A DNA stretch of 64,000 nucleotides from Prevotella sp. (GCA_017458005.1 JAFTGH010000012.1:1-64000); one strand, 5' to 3'. Positions 1 through 8,644 are shown, counted from the first letter of the stretch. The notes: generated by a model from the letters alone, not told the origin. Numbers and translations: made by a program.

Positions 1-1
1 A

Positions 2-292
2 GCCCTGAAACTGCTGCGGACGTACTACACGAAGTACGGTTGCACCACCATCCGACAGATCATCTGCCGATGGGCACCAGAGACGGAGAATCAGGTGGAG
101 GCGTATATCAAGACGGTGTGCAAACTCACCCATCTGACTGCAGACGCCCCGTTACCACCCATGAAGGCAGAGACGAGAATCGTCTGGTGTGACCTCGTCC
201 TTGCCATGGCAAGTGTGGAGTGCGGACTGTCAGCCGACGACAGGGACACCCTTAGGGGCTCCGTCGGAAAGGCTTGGAATATGCTGTGCTAA
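2..292 (+). CDS. structural protein P5-like phage-type protein, C-terminal part (5' truncated)
   Basis: The frame is open from the first base of the window and ends at TAA 290-292, so only the last 96 residues are present. Visible stretches such as IIGRWAP-like 'IRQIICRWAPETENQVEAY' followed by a threonine-leucine segment and 'SVECG' fit the small family named structural protein P5 (after phage PRD1) that is common in Bacteroidales, often in prophage or peptidoglycan-active settings. That family assignment is from memory of its RWAP/ENxxEAYI and xxVECG signatures. A GTG at 95 could be read as a start, but the coding signature upstream of it shows the gene begins outside the window. Function in the cell is unknown. 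Confidence 0.55.
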   Translation, partial: ALKLLRTYYTKYGCTTIRQIICRWAPETENQVEAYIKTVCKLTHLTADAPLPPMKAETRIVWCDLVLAMASVECGLSADDRDTLRGSVGKAWNMLC

Positions 293-295
293 ATC

Positions 296-355
296 AATTG
301 AGAGAATGAAACAAAAAAACCGCTGGATTCACATCCAGCGGCGATTCTCTCAATT
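296..355. terminator. nested double hairpin, bidirectional terminator
   Basis: An outer inverted repeat (296-307 with 344-355, arms AATTGAGAGAAT/ATTCTCTCAATT) encloses a perfect 9-bp stem (320-328 with 333-341, CCGCTGGAT/ATCCAGCGG, loop TCAC). An A-run at 312-319 supplies a U-tract for minus-strand transcripts and TTTTCTTT follows on the plus strand. It sits between the convergent ends of the P5-like gene and the small lipoprotein gene. Confidence 0.75.
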
Positions 356-378
356 TTCTTTGTTCGAATTCTTTCTGA

Positions 379-543
379 TTACTCAGCAGCAACGCTGTCA
401 GCAACAGCAACAGTGTCAGCAACCTCTGCGCTATCAACAACCTCTACAGAGTCGGTGTCAACCTCAGCAGTCTGAGCCTTGTTACCACAAGAAGCGAAAG
501 AAACAGCAACGATGGCTGCGAACATAAATACTAATTTCTTCAT
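379..543 (-). CDS. small acidic lipoprotein, 54 aa
   Basis: This short frame begins at ATG 543 and stops at TAA 379. The N-terminus MKKLVFMFAAIVAVSFASCG is a lipoprotein signal peptide with lipobox FASC and the lipidated cysteine at about position 19. The mature part is low-complexity and acidic, with repeated D-S-V and A-D-T/S-V-A units, which resembles the short Ala/Asp/Val-rich lipoproteins frequent in Bacteroidales. A Bacteroidetes -7 element lies about 50 bases upstream on the same strand and a strong hairpin terminator lies downstream, so it is a monocistronic unit. A plus-strand frame over the same DNA is Gln-rich and is its antisense shadow. Function unknown; probably an envelope-exposed small protein. 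Confidence 0.75.
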   Translation of the reverse strand: MKKLVFMFAAIVAVSFASCGNKAQTAEVDTDSVEVVDSAEVADTVAVADSVAAE

Positions 544-595
544 TTTTCTAAGCTTTTAAAATCTGTAAAACAATCATTTGTTTATTAAAACGCTG

Positions 596-603
596 CAAAG
601 GTA
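596..603 (-). promoter_or_regulatory. -7 element (TACCTTTG) of the small lipoprotein gene
   Basis: On the minus strand the sequence reads TACCTTTG, matching the Bacteroidetes TAnnTTTG -7 box, about 53 bases before the start codon at 543. No clear -33 TTTG was found at the usual 19-21 bp. Confidence 0.5.
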
Positions 604-772
604 GGCATTTTTTTAATACGTTGTACTTTTTTTTGTGATTTTTTTTGCCCTCTTTTTGTAACTTTTTTGCAAACTTCTGTAAATCAAGCGTTTACGAAAT
701 GTTAAAATTCACGTCATTTTTACACTTAATGCAATTAATCTTAAAAATGTGATGTTTTACGATAAAAATGAG

Positions 773-780
773 TACCTTTG
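773..780 (+). promoter_or_regulatory. -7 element (TACCTTTG) of mtaB
   Basis: TACCTTTG matches the TAnnTTTG box. It overlaps the possible ATG at 768, which argues that translation of mtaB starts at 813 instead. Confidence 0.6.
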
Positions 781-812
781 CATCTCGTGATAAACGACAC
801 CTTATTATATAT

Positions 813-2153
813 ATGATAGATACGTCGGCTTTTCAAGGTAAACGGGCTGCCTATTTTACACTGGGCTGCAAACTGAACTTCTCTGAGACATCGACCTTTG
901 CGAAGATGCTTCAGGAGATGGGCGTGGGGACTGCGGCAAAGGGGGAGCAGGCTGATATCTGTCTGATAAACACCTGTTCCGTGACGGAAGTCGCCGACCA
1001 TAAATGTCGTCAGGCAATCCATCGGATGGTGCGTGAGCATCCTGGCGCCTTCGTGGTGGTCACGGGCTGTTATGCGCAGTTGAAGCCAGAGCAGGTGAGC
1101 AAGATAGAGGGTGTCGACCTCGTGCTGGGCGCCAACGAGAAGGCAGACCTCATCCAGTTTCTGTCGGAGGGCTTTGTCAGGCGTGACGCTATCGCATCGT
1201 ACAAGACGGAGAAGACGAAGGACATCAAGACCTTCGCACCCAGTTGCTCCCGTGGCAACCGCACCCGTTATTTCCTGAAGGTGCAGGACGGCTGTGACTA
1301 TTTCTGCACCTACTGTACGATACCCTATGCCCGTGGCTTCAGCCGTAACCCGACGATCGCGTCGCTGGTGGCGCAGGCGGAGGAGGCTGCTCGGGAGGGA
1401 GGCAAGGAGATTGTGCTGACGGGTGTCAATATCGGGGACTTCGGCAAGACGACGGGGGAGCGTTTCCTCGACCTTGTCAAGGCACTGGACGGGGTGGAGG
1501 GTATCCGTCGCTACCGTATCAGCAGTCTGGAGCCCGACCTGATGAGTGACGAACTCATCGACTTCTGCGCTCATAGCCGTGCTTTCATGCCCCATTTCCA
1601 TATTCCCTTGCAGAGTGGCAGTGACACGGTGCTGAAACTGATGCACCGCCATTACGACCGCCAGTTGTTTGCCGACAAGATCCATCGTGTCAAGGAGGTG
1701 ATGCCCGATGCCTTTATCGGTGTCGACGTGATGGTGGGCTGTCGGGGCGAGACACCTGAGTGCTTCGAGGAGACCTATACGTTCCTGCGGGACCTTGACA
1801 TCACCCAGTTGCATGTGTTCCCATACTCGGAGCGTCCCGGTACCTCCGCGCTCTCGATACCCTATGTGGTGAGTGAGCAGGACAAGCGGGAGCGTAGCAA
1901 ACGGTTGCTCGACCTCTCGGACGAGAAGACACATGCCTTCTACCAGCGATATATCGGCAGCGAGGCGGAGGTGCTCTTTGAGAAAGCCCCTCGTGGCAAG
2001 GCGATGCATGGGTTCACGAAGAACTATATCCGTGTGGAACTCCCTGCCGCACAGGCTCGTGAGGATTATGACAACCAACTCATCAACGTCCGCTTGGGCG
2101 ATTTTAATCATGATAAGACAGCACTATGGATAAGGTCGCAATCGTCATATTAA
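813..2153 (+). CDS. mtaB: tRNA (N6-threonylcarbamoyladenosine(37)-C2)-methylthiotransferase MtaB
   Basis: This radical-SAM methylthiotransferase converts t6A37 to ms2t6A37 in tRNAs reading ANN codons. The 446-residue product has the three MTTase parts in order: an N-terminal UPF0004 domain with cluster cysteines in 'FTLGCKLNFSE', 'INTCSVT' and 'VTGCYAQ'; a radical-SAM core with the CxxxCxxC signature in 'GCDYFCTYCTIPYARG'; and a C-terminal TRAM-like segment. The CKLN and CTIPYARG variants are typical of MtaB rather than MiaB or RimO. The start at 813 is chosen because an upstream in-frame ATG at 768 lies on the promoter. It overlaps the next gene by 28 bases, suggesting co-transcription. Confidence 0.9.
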   Translation: MIDTSAFQGKRAAYFTLGCKLNFSETSTFAKMLQEMGVGTAAKGEQADICLINTCSVTEVADHKCRQAIHRMVREHPGAFVVVTGCYAQLKPEQVSKIEGVDLVLGANEKADLIQFLSEGFVRRDAIASYKTEKTKDIKTFAPSCSRGNRTRYFLKVQDGCDYFCTYCTIPYARGFSRNPTIASLVAQAEEAAREGGKEIVLTGVNIGDFGKTTGERFLDLVKALDGVEGIRRYRISSLEPDLMSDELIDFCAHSRAFMPHFHIPLQSGSDTVLKLMHRHYDRQLFADKIHRVKEVMPDAFIGVDVMVGCRGETPECFEETYTFLRDLDITQLHVFPYSERPGTSALSIPYVVSEQDKRERSKRLLDLSDEKTHAFYQRYIGSEAEVLFEKAPRGKAMHGFTKNYIRVELPAAQAREDYDNQLINVRLGDFNHDKTALWIRSQSSY

Positions 2154-3823
2154 ACTGGAACGGGGAGAAGATGCTACACCAGTATCTTCCCAACGTGTTG
2201 CAATACTCAAGGGACGAGGCTGTCGTCTATGTGGCTGACAACGCCTCTACGGACGGCTCCCTCCAGATGCTGGCGAGGGAGTTTCCCGAGTGCAAGGTCA
2301 TCACGCTCGACAAGAACTGGGGCTTCGCCGAGGGCTATAACAAGGCGTTACGGCAGATAGAGGCGGAGTATTACCTGTTGCTGAATAGCGATATCGAGGT
2401 GACACACCACTGGCTTACCCCGCTTATCGAGATGATGGACGTGCACCCTGAGGTGGCGGCATGCCAGCCTAAACTGCTGTCTATCTTCGACAAGGATAAG
2501 TTTGAGTATGCGGGGGCGAGTGGGGGCTTTCTCGACCGCTTGGGCTATCCCTTCTGCCGAGGACGCATCTTCGACACGGTCGAGGATGACAACGGACAGT
2601 ACGACTATGCCACGGAGATCCTGTGGGCAACGGGGGCGGCTCTGATGATCCGCTCCAAGGACTATTGGGATGTCGGCGGTCTTGACGGTCGCTTCTTTGC
2701 CCATAACGAGGAGATAGACCTCTGTTGGCGACTGCGCATCCGTGGTCGTAAGATATACTGTCTGCCAGAGAGTTATGTCTATCATGTGGGAGGCGGTACG
2801 CTGCCCAAGGGTAACCCCATGAAGACCTTCCTTAATTTCCGCAACAATCTCACGATGCTCTATAAGTGTCTGCCAGACTCGGAACTCCGAGGGGTGATGC
2901 GCTGGCGTTGGTTCTTGGACTATCTCGCCGCCTGGCAGACATTGGTGCTCAACCGTAACTGGGGTGACTTCAAGGCAATCTACCGTGCCCGTCGTGCCTT
3001 CTCCCAATGGAAGCATGACTTCGATGCCGACCGTACCGCCATCCAGCAGTCGCGTGTCGCCACGGAAATCCCGGAGCGGCGCAAGTTCTCCATCCTCTGG
3101 CAGTATTATGTCAAGGGCAGGAAGCGTTTCTCTGCGTTAATATGCATGATACTCTTATTAGGAGCCGTCCTGCCGTCGCATGCACAGGGCTATGATGTCC
3201 AGTGTGAGGACACTTGCTCCCATGTGCATGGCATCGACATGAGCCATTACCAGGGCAACGTGTTCTGGGAGACCGTGGGGGATAATACCAAGATGTCCTA
3301 CGTCTACCTGAAGGCGACAGAGGGCGGTGACCGTATTGACGAGATGTTTGAGCGTAACATCAATCTTGCCCATCGCTACGGGTTGAAGGTGGGCAGTTAC
3401 CATTTCTACCGTCCCAAGGTGGAGCAGGTGATGCAGTTGGAGAATTTCAAGACGCAGTGTCTTCCCGGTGAGCAGGACCTCATACCGATGATTGATGTGG
3501 AGACGATGGGAGGCTTGTCGACAGAGGCGTTCTGCGACTCGCTGCTGAAGTTCCTGAGTCTGGTGGAGGAGGCGTATCGCCAGAAGCCATTGGTATATAC
3601 CTACCGTAATTTCTACAACAAGTATCTATTGGGTAAGTTGGACGACTATAAACTGATGATTGCCATGTATACTGACGAGGAGCCAGTGCTTGCCGACGAG
3701 CGTGACATCATCGCCTGGCAGTATACGGGAAAGGGCAAGTTGACAGGTGTCAGCGGCTATGTGGATAAGAGTCGTCTGATGGGACGGCATAAGTTACGGG
3801 AACTCCGTTTCCGCCATCACTGA
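2126..3823 (+). CDS. GT2 glycosyltransferase fused to a GH25 lysozyme domain
   Basis: The N-terminal ~300 residues are a family 2 glycosyltransferase: 'VILNWNGEKML', 'VADNASTDGS', the metal-binding 'LNSDIEV' and 'HNEEIDLCWRLR', resembling rhamnosyl/dTDP-sugar transferases. Residues about 335-352 are hydrophobic and end in 'LPSHAQG', like a signal peptide or membrane anchor. From about residue 366 to the end comes a GH25 muramidase with 'GIDMSHYQG' (Asp) and 'MIDVETMGG' (Asp/Glu), expected to cut the N-acetylmuramic acid-GlcNAc bond. The frame is continuous with no internal stop. If translated as one protein the GT2 half would be cytosolic and the GH25 half periplasmic. A lost stop between two ancestral genes would give the same picture. 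Confidence 0.75.
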   Translation: MDKVAIVILNWNGEKMLHQYLPNVLQYSRDEAVVYVADNASTDGSLQMLAREFPECKVITLDKNWGFAEGYNKALRQIEAEYYLLLNSDIEVTHHWLTPLIEMMDVHPEVAACQPKLLSIFDKDKFEYAGASGGFLDRLGYPFCRGRIFDTVEDDNGQYDYATEILWATGAALMIRSKDYWDVGGLDGRFFAHNEEIDLCWRLRIRGRKIYCLPESYVYHVGGGTLPKGNPMKTFLNFRNNLTMLYKCLPDSELRGVMRWRWFLDYLAAWQTLVLNRNWGDFKAIYRARRAFSQWKHDFDADRTAIQQSRVATEIPERRKFSILWQYYVKGRKRFSALICMILLLGAVLPSHAQGYDVQCEDTCSHVHGIDMSHYQGNVFWETVGDNTKMSYVYLKATEGGDRIDEMFERNINLAHRYGLKVGSYHFYRPKVEQVMQLENFKTQCLPGEQDLIPMIDVETMGGLSTEAFCDSLLKFLSLVEEAYRQKPLVYTYRNFYNKYLLGKLDDYKLMIAMYTDEEPVLADERDIIAWQYTGKGKLTGVSGYVDKSRLMGRHKLRELRFRHH

Positions 3824-4624
3824 TCACTCCTCGATGTGCGAGAGAGAGTGGGCGAAGTTGGCGAGGAAATTCGTGACAGCCTCACTGGGGTAGTAGCCCA
3901 TGTATTTGGCGGAGTGGCGTACATGCCACATCATGGCACCAGAGTTGGTGGTGCTCACAAATACGTTCTTACCTTGTGTGAAATACCATTCGGCAGCCTG
4001 CTCGCTGGAGGTCTTGAGGATATCGTCTGCGACACGGATGGTCGCTTTGCTGATGGTCGCCTCGGTAAACGGAATCTCCTCAGGCTTGAAGTCGAAGAAA
4101 TGGACCAGCAAGGCTGCCTCCAGTTTGACAATCTTCCCCATGCGCAGTCTCTTGATCCATTCCGACAACTGCTGGTAGTCAATCTGGTCTTTCGTCGTTC
4201 GGAGATAGATGCCTAACTCCACCAGATGGCGCATGTTGATGCCCTGGGTGAGGATGAAGCGGGCAAGACGGATGATGTTAAGCAAGAGTTCCAGGGTAGG
4301 AGAGTCGTGCTCCTGCTTGATGAGTTGTTGCAGTTTATGGTTCAGCAACGGGTTGGTCAGATGTTGCTCGTCCTCCTTGGCTATCTCCTTGTCAGCCTCC
4401 GCCACGGACTGTTGCCATACCTGTAGTTGTGACGGGCGTATCCTCAGGAAAAAATCGTCGGAGCACATCTTGATACCATCGTAAGCCCATGGGGTCACAT
4501 CGTGCATCTGGGAGAGTTGGTAGAGCCTGTTCCATTTCCATGGCGACATGGGCTCTATCTTCTCGCGTTGTCCGAAGGCTCCACTTTTGAGCAGTCTGAG
4601 GAAGTTACGTTGTATGATGTCCAT
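3824..4624 (-). CDS. conserved hypothetical protein, nucleotidyltransferase-like N-terminus
   Basis: A 266-residue cytosolic protein without signal peptide or membrane helix. The N-terminal pattern 'FLRLLKSGAFG', 'EPMSPWKWNRLYQLSQMHDV' and 'AYDGI' recalls the start of Bacteroidetes 'uncharacterised nucleotidyltransferase' (NTP_transf_5) proteins. The GSxxx(11)SDxD nucleotidyl-transfer motif is not visible, so catalytic activity is doubtful. The middle is helical ('LLLNIIRLARFILTQGINMRHLVELGIYLR'-type arrangement), with further helices to the C-terminus. It ends directly against the convergent GT2-GH25 gene and shares one base with the start side of the NhaC gene upstream, so it is probably the last gene of the uxaA-nhaC transcript. 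I do not recognise a function. Confidence 0.6.
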   Translation of the reverse strand: MDIIQRNFLRLLKSGAFGQREKIEPMSPWKWNRLYQLSQMHDVTPWAYDGIKMCSDDFFLRIRPSQLQVWQQSVAEADKEIAKEDEQHLTNPLLNHKLQQLIKQEHDSPTLELLLNIIRLARFILTQGINMRHLVELGIYLRTTKDQIDYQQLSEWIKRLRMGKIVKLEAALLVHFFDFKPEEIPFTEATISKATIRVADDILKTSSEQAAEWYFTQGKNVFVSTTNSGAMMWHVRHSAKYMGYYPSEAVTNFLANFAHSLSHIEE

Positions 4625-5898
4625 TAGGAGTATTTTTTAGGATAGCGGACGAGGATGGCAAGTGTTGCCATGATGCCCAAGAGAAAGGGGTAATACAGAT
4701 AGGGGATGATGCTGATGGGGTTGATGGCAGCCAGTCCTCCAGCCATCAGCAGTTGTGCGCCATACGGGAGGATCCCCTGCATCATGCAGGAGAAAGTATC
4801 GAGGATAGAGGCGCATTTCCTATTGTCGACACCATAGCGGTCGCCTATTTTCTTGGCGATGCCACCGACGGTCAATATGGCGACCGTGTTATTCGCGGTA
4901 CAGATGTTGACTAATGAGACCAGCGCCGCTATTGACAGTTCTGCTCCCCGCTTGCTATTGATCCTGCGGGTCATGCGCTGGATGATAAAGTCGAGTCCTC
5001 CATTGTATTTGATGAGTTCCAAGAGTCCTCCAGCCATGATGGTGATGATGATCAGTTCGCCCATCCCCAAGATGCCCTCGCCCATTGCCGTCATCCATCC
5101 GTAGAAATCGAAGGTGCCGTAGCAGAGTCCTATGATGCCAGAAAGCAGGAGCCCCAGAGTGAGGACTGCCATGACGTTCATGCCGAAAATGGCGGTGATG
5201 AGTACAACGAGATAGGGAATCACCTTCAAAAACTCCACCTCACCTGTCTGCTGTGCCAACTGCATGCCGCTACCCATCATGAGATAGACGATGAGCATGA
5301 TGGAGGCGACAGGTATCACGAGGAAGGAGTTGACACGGAATTTGTCGCTGAGACGACACTCCTGCGTCGAGGTTGCCACAATCGTGGTATCAGAGATGAA
5401 TGAGAGATTGTCGCCAAAGAAAGAGCCTCCTACCACCACGGCGATGATCATGGGCAGCGTCATGCCCGTATGCTGGGAGATGCCTGCGGCGATAGGGACG
5501 AGGGCGACAACGGTACCCACACTGGTGCCGATGGAGAGGGAGATAAAGCAGGCTGCCAAGAACAGTCCTGCCAGCAGCATATTGGCAGGTAAGAGCATCA
5601 GGGTGAGGTTGACGGTCGCATCAATAGCCCCCATGACCTTTGCGGTGTGCGCAAAGGCTCCTGCCAGGATGAATATCCAGATCATCAGCATCATCTGACT
5701 CGTTCCCGCCCCTTTGCTGAAGATGTCAATCCTCTTTTTCAGAGGAATCCCCCCAGAGATGATAACAGCATAGATGCTGGACACCATGAAGGCGACGGTG
5801 ATGGGTACTTTGTAAAAGTCACGAGCAATGATGCTCGTGACTAAGTATAGTACTATAAACACCAGAAGCGGTGATAATGCTTTCAGACCTTTCTTCAT
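4624..5898 (-). CDS. nhaC: NhaC-family Na+/H+ antiporter or organic-acid exchanger
   Basis: A 424-residue inner-membrane protein with roughly ten to twelve hydrophobic helices. The family signature is clear in 'ISLSIGTSVGTVVALVPIA' and 'GGSFFGDNLSFISDTTI', where the conserved Asp and Ser residues form the ion site of NhaC/ArsB-type transporters. Relatives exchange Na+ and H+ or swap organic acids (malate/lactate antiporters). It lies 6 bp downstream of uxaA and one base overlaps the following gene, so it is in the uronate operon. That context makes a role linked to sugar-acid metabolism, or to pH and sodium balance during it, plausible; this is inference. Confidence 0.8.
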   Translation of the reverse strand: MKKGLKALSPLLVFIVLYLVTSIIARDFYKVPITVAFMVSSIYAVIISGGIPLKKRIDIFSKGAGTSQMMLMIWIFILAGAFAHTAKVMGAIDATVNLTLMLLPANMLLAGLFLAACFISLSIGTSVGTVVALVPIAAGISQHTGMTLPMIIAVVVGGSFFGDNLSFISDTTIVATSTQECRLSDKFRVNSFLVIPVASIMLIVYLMMGSGMQLAQQTGEVEFLKVIPYLVVLITAIFGMNVMAVLTLGLLLSGIIGLCYGTFDFYGWMTAMGEGILGMGELIIITIMAGGLLELIKYNGGLDFIIQRMTRRINSKRGAELSIAALVSLVNICTANNTVAILTVGGIAKKIGDRYGVDNRKCASILDTFSCMMQGILPYGAQLLMAGGLAAINPISIIPYLYYPFLLGIMATLAILVRYPKKYS

Positions 5899-5904
5899 TC
5901 TTGT

Positions 5905-7401
5905 TTACAGGGTTACGCCGTTCTTGAAGATGGAGATCTCACGATAGGCGTTCTCCTCATTACGTGCCAGTTCGCCAGAGGCGACGGCAAGCACTTTGTC
6001 GATAAACTCGGGGACAATCTCCTGCATGGTGCGTCCCTCTATCAACTGTCCTGCGGAGAAGTCTACCCAGTGTGGCTTGTTTTTCGCCAGGGTGGGGTTC
6101 GTGGCAATCTTCATCGTAGGTACGAAGGTGCCGAAGGGGGTGCCGCGTCCTGTGGTGAAGAGGACGATATGGCAACCGCATGAGGCGAGTGCCGTAGAGG
6201 CTACGAGGTCGTTGCCAGGAGCGGAGAGCAGGTTAAGACCCGTATTCTGAAGACGGTCGCCATACTCCATGACACCACTGACAGGAGCCTTGCCGCACTT
6301 CTGTGTGCAGCCCAGTGCCTTGTCCTCCAACGTGGAGATACCTCCCGCCTTGTTGCCTGGTGAGGGGTTCTCGCCTACAGGCTCACCATGGGAGAGGAAG
6401 TAGTTCTTGAAATTATTAATCATCGAGACCGTCTGGTCGAACAACTGCGGAGTCTCGCAACGGTTCATCAGAATAGTCTCGGCGCCAAACATCTCAGGGA
6501 CCTCAGTCAGTACGCTGGTGCCACCCTGTGCCACGAGCCAGTCGCTGAACTCGCCGACCAGTGGATTGGCGGTGATGCCAGAGAATCCGTCGGAGCCTCC
6601 ACACTTCAGACCCACACGCAACTTAGAGACGGGAACATCCTCACGTTTGTCCTGTTTTGCCTGGGCATAGAGGTCGCGCAGGATCTCCATGCCAGCCTCT
6701 ATCTCATCGCCCTCTACCCGTTGGGTGACGAGCAGTTTGATACGTGACTTGTCATAGTCGCCCAACATTGCCATGAAGTCCTCGGGCTGGTTGTTCTCGC
6801 AGCCAAGGCTGAGTACCAGCACGCCACCAGCGTTGGGGTGCAGGCAGATGTCGCGCAGCACCTTACGGGTGTTCTCGTGGTCCTCGGAGAGTTGTGAGCA
6901 GCCGTAGTTGTGATGCCAAGTCCAGATAGCGTCAATACCCTCCTGCTTGGTCTCCATACTCAACTGGTGGGCAAGTCGCTCGGCGATACCGTTGACGCAT
7001 CCGACGGTAGGCACGATCCATATCTCATTGCGGACTCCCACGTCACCGTTCTTGCGGACATAGCCCTTAAAGGTACGCTTCTCGTCTTTGATGCTAAGTT
7101 TCTCGTTGACAGGGTTGTATGTGTATTCGAGCGTACCACTTAAGTTGGTCTTCAGGTTGTTCTCGTTGACCCAGTCACCAGCCTTCATGTCCTGACGGGC
7201 ATGACCGATGGGGTAGCCGTATTTGATAATGTCCTCACCCTCTTTCACGTCTTTGATCAACACTTTATGACCGGCAGGCGTGTCTTGGTTCACTGTGATT
7301 TGCTTGCCGTCAACGTCAATGATGTCGCCCTTCTTCTTGGGTTGCAGACATACCACGACAGAATCGGCAGGATTAATCTTTAAGTAGGTTCTTAATTCCA
7401 T
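5905..7401 (-). CDS. uxaA: altronate dehydratase (UxaA family)
   Basis: The 498-residue product is a full-length UxaA/GarD-type dehydratase that removes water from D-altronate to give 2-keto-3-deoxygluconate. The N-terminal ~90 residues form the small SAF domain ('INPADSVVVCL', 'VDGKQITV', 'IIKYGYPIGHA'). The large domain carries the family sequences 'TVGCVNGIAE', 'HNYGCSQL', 'LGCENNQ', 'LKCGGSDGFSGI' with conserved Cys, Asn and His residues for Fe/Mn binding, and 'ALGCTQKCGKAPV'. Product feeds KdgK and Eda encoded on the other side of the LacI gene. It is 21 bp downstream of that regulator on the same strand. The uronate isomerase and altronate oxidoreductase are not in the window. Confidence 0.9.
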   Translation of the reverse strand: MELRTYLKINPADSVVVCLQPKKKGDIIDVDGKQITVNQDTPAGHKVLIKDVKEGEDIIKYGYPIGHARQDMKAGDWVNENNLKTNLSGTLEYTYNPVNEKLSIKDEKRTFKGYVRKNGDVGVRNEIWIVPTVGCVNGIAERLAHQLSMETKQEGIDAIWTWHHNYGCSQLSEDHENTRKVLRDICLHPNAGGVLVLSLGCENNQPEDFMAMLGDYDKSRIKLLVTQRVEGDEIEAGMEILRDLYAQAKQDKREDVPVSKLRVGLKCGGSDGFSGITANPLVGEFSDWLVAQGGTSVLTEVPEMFGAETILMNRCETPQLFDQTVSMINNFKNYFLSHGEPVGENPSPGNKAGGISTLEDKALGCTQKCGKAPVSGVMEYGDRLQNTGLNLLSAPGNDLVASTALASCGCHIVLFTTGRGTPFGTFVPTMKIATNPTLAKNKPHWVDFSAGQLIEGRTMQEIVPEFIDKVLAVASGELARNEENAYREISIFKNGVTL

Positions 7402-7422
7402 AGTGTATTTGTATTTAGTAGT

Positions 7423-8499
7423 TTATCCGATATTCTTACGGCGATAGAAGTCGATGTTCTCCTTCGTCAGCAGTTCGATGGGCATGTAATTGATGGGCTC
7501 CACCTCTTTCTTCAATACGATGGCATTGAAGAGGGTCTCAATGCAGGAGTAGCCCTGCATATATCCGTGCTGCGCTATCAGGAAGGAGATACTTCCCTGT
7601 CTCACGCACTCGGCGTTCTTGGGAACCATATCGTAGCCCATGATCTGGATGTTACGGCGATTGGAGCGCAACAGGTATTCCCCAACGATATGCGCCTTGG
7701 AGTTAAAGGTGATGCAATGGTGCGTGTGGGGATGGTGGCTGAAGAAGTCGTCCAGAATGGCGTCGTAGTTCTCACGCTTCTCGTCCAGCGAGAGGTTGAC
7801 CTCATGGATAAGGACCTCGGGGAAGTGGTCGTGCATGTAGTGGCGGAATCCCGTCTCACGGTTCTCCTGCTGCTTGGAGGCGACGACTCCGTTACGCATC
7901 TGCTTCATCAGCATGATCTCCGTCTCATGGGGAGCCAGCATCATCAACATACGTGCAGCGAAATAGCCGCTGGAGAAAGAGTCCTGTCCGTAGAACGACA
8001 GGGGCTTGAGATCTGGCATGTAGGAGTCGAGCAAGATAAAAGGTATTCCCTGTTCGTGCAACTGGTCGGTGAACTTGCGTGTCACGTCCAACTTGGAGGG
8101 GACGACGATGACACCGTCGGGCTTCATTCTCAGGCACTCGTTGGTGACCTTCGTGAAGGTCTCTGTCGAGAAACGGTTGTAGTACATCATCTTCTGACTG
8201 ACGCGGAAGTCACGGCGACGCTCACAAGCGTCGAGGACTCCTTCCTCCACCTCTTCCCAATAAGCCTCGGACTCATGTTTGGGGATGATGCAATAGAAGG
8301 TGTACGACTTGTTATAGGCAAGTGCCGACGCATACATGTTTGGCTTGTAGTCCATCTCCTTTAATGCCTTCTCGACTTTCTCAAGAGCACTTTTAGAGAC
8401 GTTTGGACGCTTGTGTAACACACGGTCCACAGTGCCGACACTCACCCCAGCGCGTTCTGCGATGTCTTTGATCCTTATTTTGCCAGTATCCATGTTCAT
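7423..8499 (-). CDS. LacI-family transcriptional regulator of the uronate locus
   Basis: A 358-residue LacI/GalR protein. The N-terminal HTH reads 'IRIKDIAERAGVSVGTVDRVL', followed by the hinge helix and a periplasmic-binding-protein-like effector domain from about residue 65. Divergent position to kdgK-eda and same-strand position to uxaA suggest it represses both units and responds to a uronate-derived sugar acid. The frame is open upstream to 8547, but the first 16 residues would be read through the promoter, so I place the start at ATG 8499 (or the second ATG at 8493), only about 10 bases from the predicted transcription start. Effector is not deducible from sequence. Confidence 0.85.
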   Translation of the reverse strand: MNMDTGKIRIKDIAERAGVSVGTVDRVLHKRPNVSKSALEKVEKALKEMDYKPNMYASALAYNKSYTFYCIIPKHESEAYWEEVEEGVLDACERRRDFRVSQKMMYYNRFSTETFTKVTNECLRMKPDGVIVVPSKLDVTRKFTDQLHEQGIPFILLDSYMPDLKPLSFYGQDSFSSGYFAARMLMMLAPHETEIMLMKQMRNGVVASKQQENRETGFRHYMHDHFPEVLIHEVNLSLDEKRENYDAILDDFFSHHPHTHHCITFNSKAHIVGEYLLRSNRRNIQIMGYDMVPKNAECVRQGSISFLIAQHGYMQGYSCIETLFNAIVLKKEVEPINYMPIELLTKENIDFYRRKNIG

Positions 8500-8513
8500 T
8501 TGTATTTTGAATG

Positions 8514-8538
8514 CAAAGATAAAGAAAAAAAAACGTTT
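8514..8538 (-). promoter_or_regulatory. LacI-gene promoter with a possible LacI-type operator
   Basis: Minus-strand TATCTTTG (8514-8521) is a good -7 box. Directly upstream lies AAACGTTT (8531-8538), an even palindrome with central CG, the usual core of LacI-family operators. It could serve autoregulation and repression of kdgK. The operator role is inference. Confidence 0.5.
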
Positions 8539-8571
8539 ACGGAACAAATTAGGAATATTTTTGGTGATAAT

Positions 8572-8603
8572 TTTGGTATTTGGACTTTTTTGTGCTAACT
8601 TTG
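8572..8603 (+). promoter_or_regulatory. kdgK-eda promoter
   Basis: TTTG at 8572-8575 and TAACTTTG at 8596-8603 are separated by 20 bp, a full match to the Bacteroidetes -33/-7 consensus. The leader to the kdgK ATG is about 35 bases. Confidence 0.75.
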
Positions 8604-8644
8604 CAACTGAAAGTTAACATCATTATTTATAAATACTAAAACAA

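Noticed and set aside
189-527. Gln-rich plus-strand frame
   Set aside because: It is the complement of the low-complexity lipoprotein gene at 379-543 and crosses its terminator.
773-780. Start of mtaB at ATG 768
   Set aside because: The -7 promoter box overlaps the first codons, so the transcript would begin downstream of this ATG; ATG 813 also fits the family N-terminus.
741-2111. 456-codon open frame on the minus strand
   Set aside because: It is antisense to mtaB, whose protein has all expected motifs; the reverse product is His/Leu/Arg-rich with no family likeness.
7567-8364. 265-codon plus-strand frame
   Set aside because: Antisense to the LacI-family regulator gene; His/Val/Leu-rich shadow of codon bias.
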